From Vibrio sinaloensis DSM 21326 (GTDB lineage Bacteria; Pseudomonadota; Gammaproteobacteria; Enterobacterales; Vibrionaceae), in assembly GCF_000189275.1 (NCBI RefSeq), contig NZ_AEVT01000018.1, positions 291,554-355,553 on the forward strand: a DNA stretch of 64,000 nt, read 5' to 3'. A model generated the notes under the pieces. The model made no database searches. It saw nothing but the letters and a program-made list of their open reading frames with translations, and was not told the origin of the DNA. The position numbers and the translations under genes were made by a program. Numbering within the stretch: the first letter of the stretch is position 1; every line of letters starts with the position of its first letter. Positions 62,206 to 64,000 of this stretch are shown here, in pieces.

Positions 62206-63027
62206 ATGAAAAAGACAGTAATCGGTGCAATCGCACTTCTAGGCGCAATGGCAGTGACTTCAGTTTCTGCTAAAGAAACTATCTCTGCAGTGGGCTCTAG
62301 CAGCGTAACTCCACTGATGGAAGTTTTCTCTGAAACATACATGAAGACAAACTCAGACGTATTTATCGAAGTTCAAGGCCCTGGTTCTTCTGCAGGTGTA
62401 AAAGCGGCGAAAAACGGCAGTGCTGACCTAGGTATGTCTTCTCGTAACCTAAAAGATTCCGAAAAAGAGCCTGCTCTTAAAGAGCTAACAGTGGCAATGG
62501 ACGGTATCGCAGTTGTTGTTAACCCGAAAAACGACCTTAGTGGTCTAACTGCTGAGCAAGTAACAGCAATCTACAAAGGCGAAATCACTAACTGGAAAGA
62601 TGTTGGTGGCGCAGACAAGCCTATCGTTGCTATCACTCGTGACACAGCTTCAGGTACTCGTGGTGCTTTCGAAGACATCATGAAACTGAAAAAGAAAATC
62701 TCTGGTAAGAAAGTTTCTGCAATCTCTCAGCGTGCTCAAGTTGCTAACGGTAACGGCGCTCTAAAAACAATGGTTGCATCTAACCCTTACGCAATTGGCT
62801 ACATTTCTCTAGGCACTGTTGACGCTTCAGTTAACGCACTATCTATCAATGGCACGCCAGCGTCTGTTGATAACGTGAAGAACGGCTCTTACAAAGTGGC
62901 TCGTCCATTCCTTGTTCTTTACAAAGAAGGTAAGCCATCAGCACAAACTCAGAAGTTCCTAGAGTGGATGGTATCTGACGATGCACAAGCGCTTGTAGAC
63001 AAGAAAGGCTACATCTCAGTTAACTAA
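62206..63027 (+). CDS. pstS: Phosphate-binding protein PstS
   Basis: 273 residues, PBP-like phosphate ABC binding protein. Signal peptide MKKTVIGAIALLGAMAVTSVSA. Phosphate-contact motifs: SAVGSSSVTPLME, GPGSSAGVKAAKNG, DLGMSSRNL and TRDTASGTRGAFEDIM. Periplasmic receptor for the Pst uptake system. TAAGGA is spaced for ATG 62206; a GTG at 62203 is the alternative. The codon use (frequent GCA, GTT, CTA and AAC) looks highly expressed. First gene of the pst operon. Confidence 0.95.
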   Translation: MKKTVIGAIALLGAMAVTSVSAKETISAVGSSSVTPLMEVFSETYMKTNSDVFIEVQGPGSSAGVKAAKNGSADLGMSSRNLKDSEKEPALKELTVAMDGIAVVVNPKNDLSGLTAEQVTAIYKGEITNWKDVGGADKPIVAITRDTASGTRGAFEDIMKLKKKISGKKVSAISQRAQVANGNGALKTMVASNPYAIGYISLGTVDASVNALSINGTPASVDNVKNGSYKVARPFLVLYKEGKPSAQTQKFLEWMVSDDAQALVDKKGYISVN

Positions 63028-63048
63028 TCCCAGTAAATCTACTTAATT

Positions 63049-63077
63049 GCTCAGCCTAATTTTGGGCTGAGCCTTTT
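63049..63077 (+). terminator. Attenuator hairpin between pstS and pstC
   Basis: 8-bp stem GCTCAGCC / GGCTGAGC (63049-63056 with 63065-63072) followed by CTTTTCT. Partial termination here would give more PstS than permease, a usual pattern in pst operons. Confidence 0.75.
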
Positions 63078-63120
63078 CTGACTCTGAAACGATTCTTTTC
63101 GTTCTCCAGGTAAGAATTTT

Positions 63121-64000
63121 ATGACCATCGCAACCAATAGTGAAAAGCTTATGAATACTGAAGCGACTCAAGTTTCTAAGCCAGCATTACGAGAGCGCAA
63201 ACGCGTTGACTGGAAAGAGCGCATCTTCCATGGCCTGTTTCTCGCGAGTGCCGTAATCGGTATCGTCTCACTGGCAATTATTGCTTACTTCATTGTTAAA
63301 GAATCCATCCCTGCATTCCAAGAAGCTGGAGTGTCGGGCATTGTCCTTGGCCAAGATTGGCTACCACCGGCGCTTTACGGCGTTGCAACCATGATTGTTG
63401 CCTCGGTTGTGTCAACATTTGGTGCCGTTATAGTGGGTGTACCCGTAGGCGTATTGACCGCAATCTTCATCGCTGAAATCGCGCCGAAACGTGTTGCCGA
63501 TGTTATTCGCCCGGCTGTCGAGTTGTTGGCGGGTATTCCATCGGTAGTGTACGGTTTCTTTGGCCTGGTTATCATCGTTCCTCTAATCCAAAATATCTTC
63601 CAAGTACCGGCAGGTAACACGATTTTGGCGGGTATTATTGTTTTGGGTGTCATGATTCTCCCCACGGTAATTACCGTCTCTGAAACCTCGATTCGAGCAG
63701 TTCCTCGCACCTACAAAGAAGGCTCGCTAGCACTTGGTGCCTCTAAGATTTACACCATATTTAAGCTCCTTGTTCCTGCAGCACGCAGCGGCATTATGAC
63801 CGGGGTAATCCTTGGAATCGGCCGTGCTCTTGGTGAGACGATGGCGATCATCATGGTAATGGGTAACGCACCCGCAATGCCTGAGGGCATATTGGACTCT
63901 GCGCGTACGCTAACGGCCAATATTGCGATTGAAATGTCCTACGCAAGTGGTGTTCACGCTAACGCACTTTACGCCACGGGTGTTGTACTGCTTGTCTTCA
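63121..64000 (+). CDS. pstC: Phosphate ABC permease PstC, cut by window end
   Basis: At least 293 residues of an open frame that runs off the window. ATG 63121 starts MTIATNSEKLMN. Membrane helix 1 follows at about residues 40-65 (LASAVIGIVSLAIIAYFIV), then the BPD permease part with GVPVGVLTAIFIAEIAPKRV, VELLAGIPSVVYGFFGLVI and the EAA loop EGSLALGASKIYTIFKLLVP. These are PstC hallmarks. Partner of PstA in the inner membrane; lies 93 bases after pstS with a hairpin between them. Confidence 0.92.
   Translation, partial: MTIATNSEKLMNTEATQVSKPALRERKRVDWKERIFHGLFLASAVIGIVSLAIIAYFIVKESIPAFQEAGVSGIVLGQDWLPPALYGVATMIVASVVSTFGAVIVGVPVGVLTAIFIAEIAPKRVADVIRPAVELLAGIPSVVYGFFGLVIIVPLIQNIFQVPAGNTILAGIIVLGVMILPTVITVSETSIRAVPRTYKEGSLALGASKIYTIFKLLVPAARSGIMTGVILGIGRALGETMAIIMVMGNAPAMPEGILDSARTLTANIAIEMSYASGVHANALYATGVVLLVF

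Noticed and set aside
63375..63710. 111-residue minus-strand frame in pstC
   Set aside because: It is antisense to a clear PstC permease domain and has no features of its own.
1..64000. CRISPR, tRNA, rRNA, prophage or integron elements
   Set aside because: No repeat arrays, cloverleaf genes, rRNA segments, integrase or phage genes were found by reading; composition and gene content are uniform.

Overview
The window looks like an ordinary stretch of a Vibrio chromosome, most likely the second (smaller) chromosome. The right end has the order deoD, zinc-ribbon protein, YbgA-like / MerR / photolyase, L,D-transpeptidase, lpp, DEAD-box helicase, MCP, pstS, pstC. From memory this matches the V. 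cholerae chromosome II locus around VCA0053-VCA0071. A collagenase with PKD domain, a bifunctional PutA next to PutP, a UPF0397-type ECF transporter and a LapD/LapG module also fit Vibrionaceae. I see no rRNA, tRNA, CRISPR array, intact insertion sequence or prophage. Genes are densely packed, often with ATGA or TAATG overlaps, and most convergent pairs share a hairpin terminator.

Layout. 0-3.5 kb: the 3' part of a secreted collagenase, a small lipoprotein, and a ParD-like protein overlapping a methionine aminopeptidase. 3.6-12.7 kb (minus): a five-gene oligopeptide ABC operon ending in a translationally coupled aminopeptidase P, with two regulators upstream. 12.8-13.9 kb: a redoxin and an HxlR regulator sharing an identical 14-bp promoter box. 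13.9-19 kb: a sugar-binding protein / histidine kinase / response regulator operon divergent from a PtsG-type glucose permease. 19-26.2 kb: a PhzF-like protein and a LapC-LapG-LapD-LapB surface-adhesin secretion and c-di-GMP control module. 26.4-30.2 kb: pdxH and two related coiled-coil/PEGA proteins, one carrying an FGE-like domain. 30.7-38.1 kb: proline catabolism (AraC regulator, PutA, a separate PutA C-terminal domain, PutP, a zinc-ribbon protein, an Lrp regulator). 38.2-42.4 kb: DUF445, ferredoxin-NADP reductase, an MCP, an unknown protein and GlpM. 42.4-45.5 kb: a complete ECF transporter. 45.7-47.3 kb: a YiaW/YiaV-like pair. 47.4-52.9 kb: an EamA permease, a GGDEF protein with a degenerate partner, and a transposase-derived zinc-ribbon protein. 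53-64 kb: deoD, the light/photorepair operon, the Ldt/Lpp pair, a DEAD-box helicase, an MCP and the start of the pst phosphate operon.

The most interesting material lies in small regulatory modules. The photolyase operon has two identical-geometry 23-bp palindromes and a MerR regulator with a B12-like domain that lacks the B12 ligand. The HxlR/redoxin pair shares a 14-bp box. A two-component system is paired with a solute-binding protein that has no permease, beside a PTS transporter, with 15-bp-phased half-sites between them. PutA is split, with its C-terminal lid domain encoded by its own gene. A ParD-like antitoxin is coupled to a MetAP instead of a toxin. None of these was checked against databases, and all functional claims beyond visible motifs are inference.
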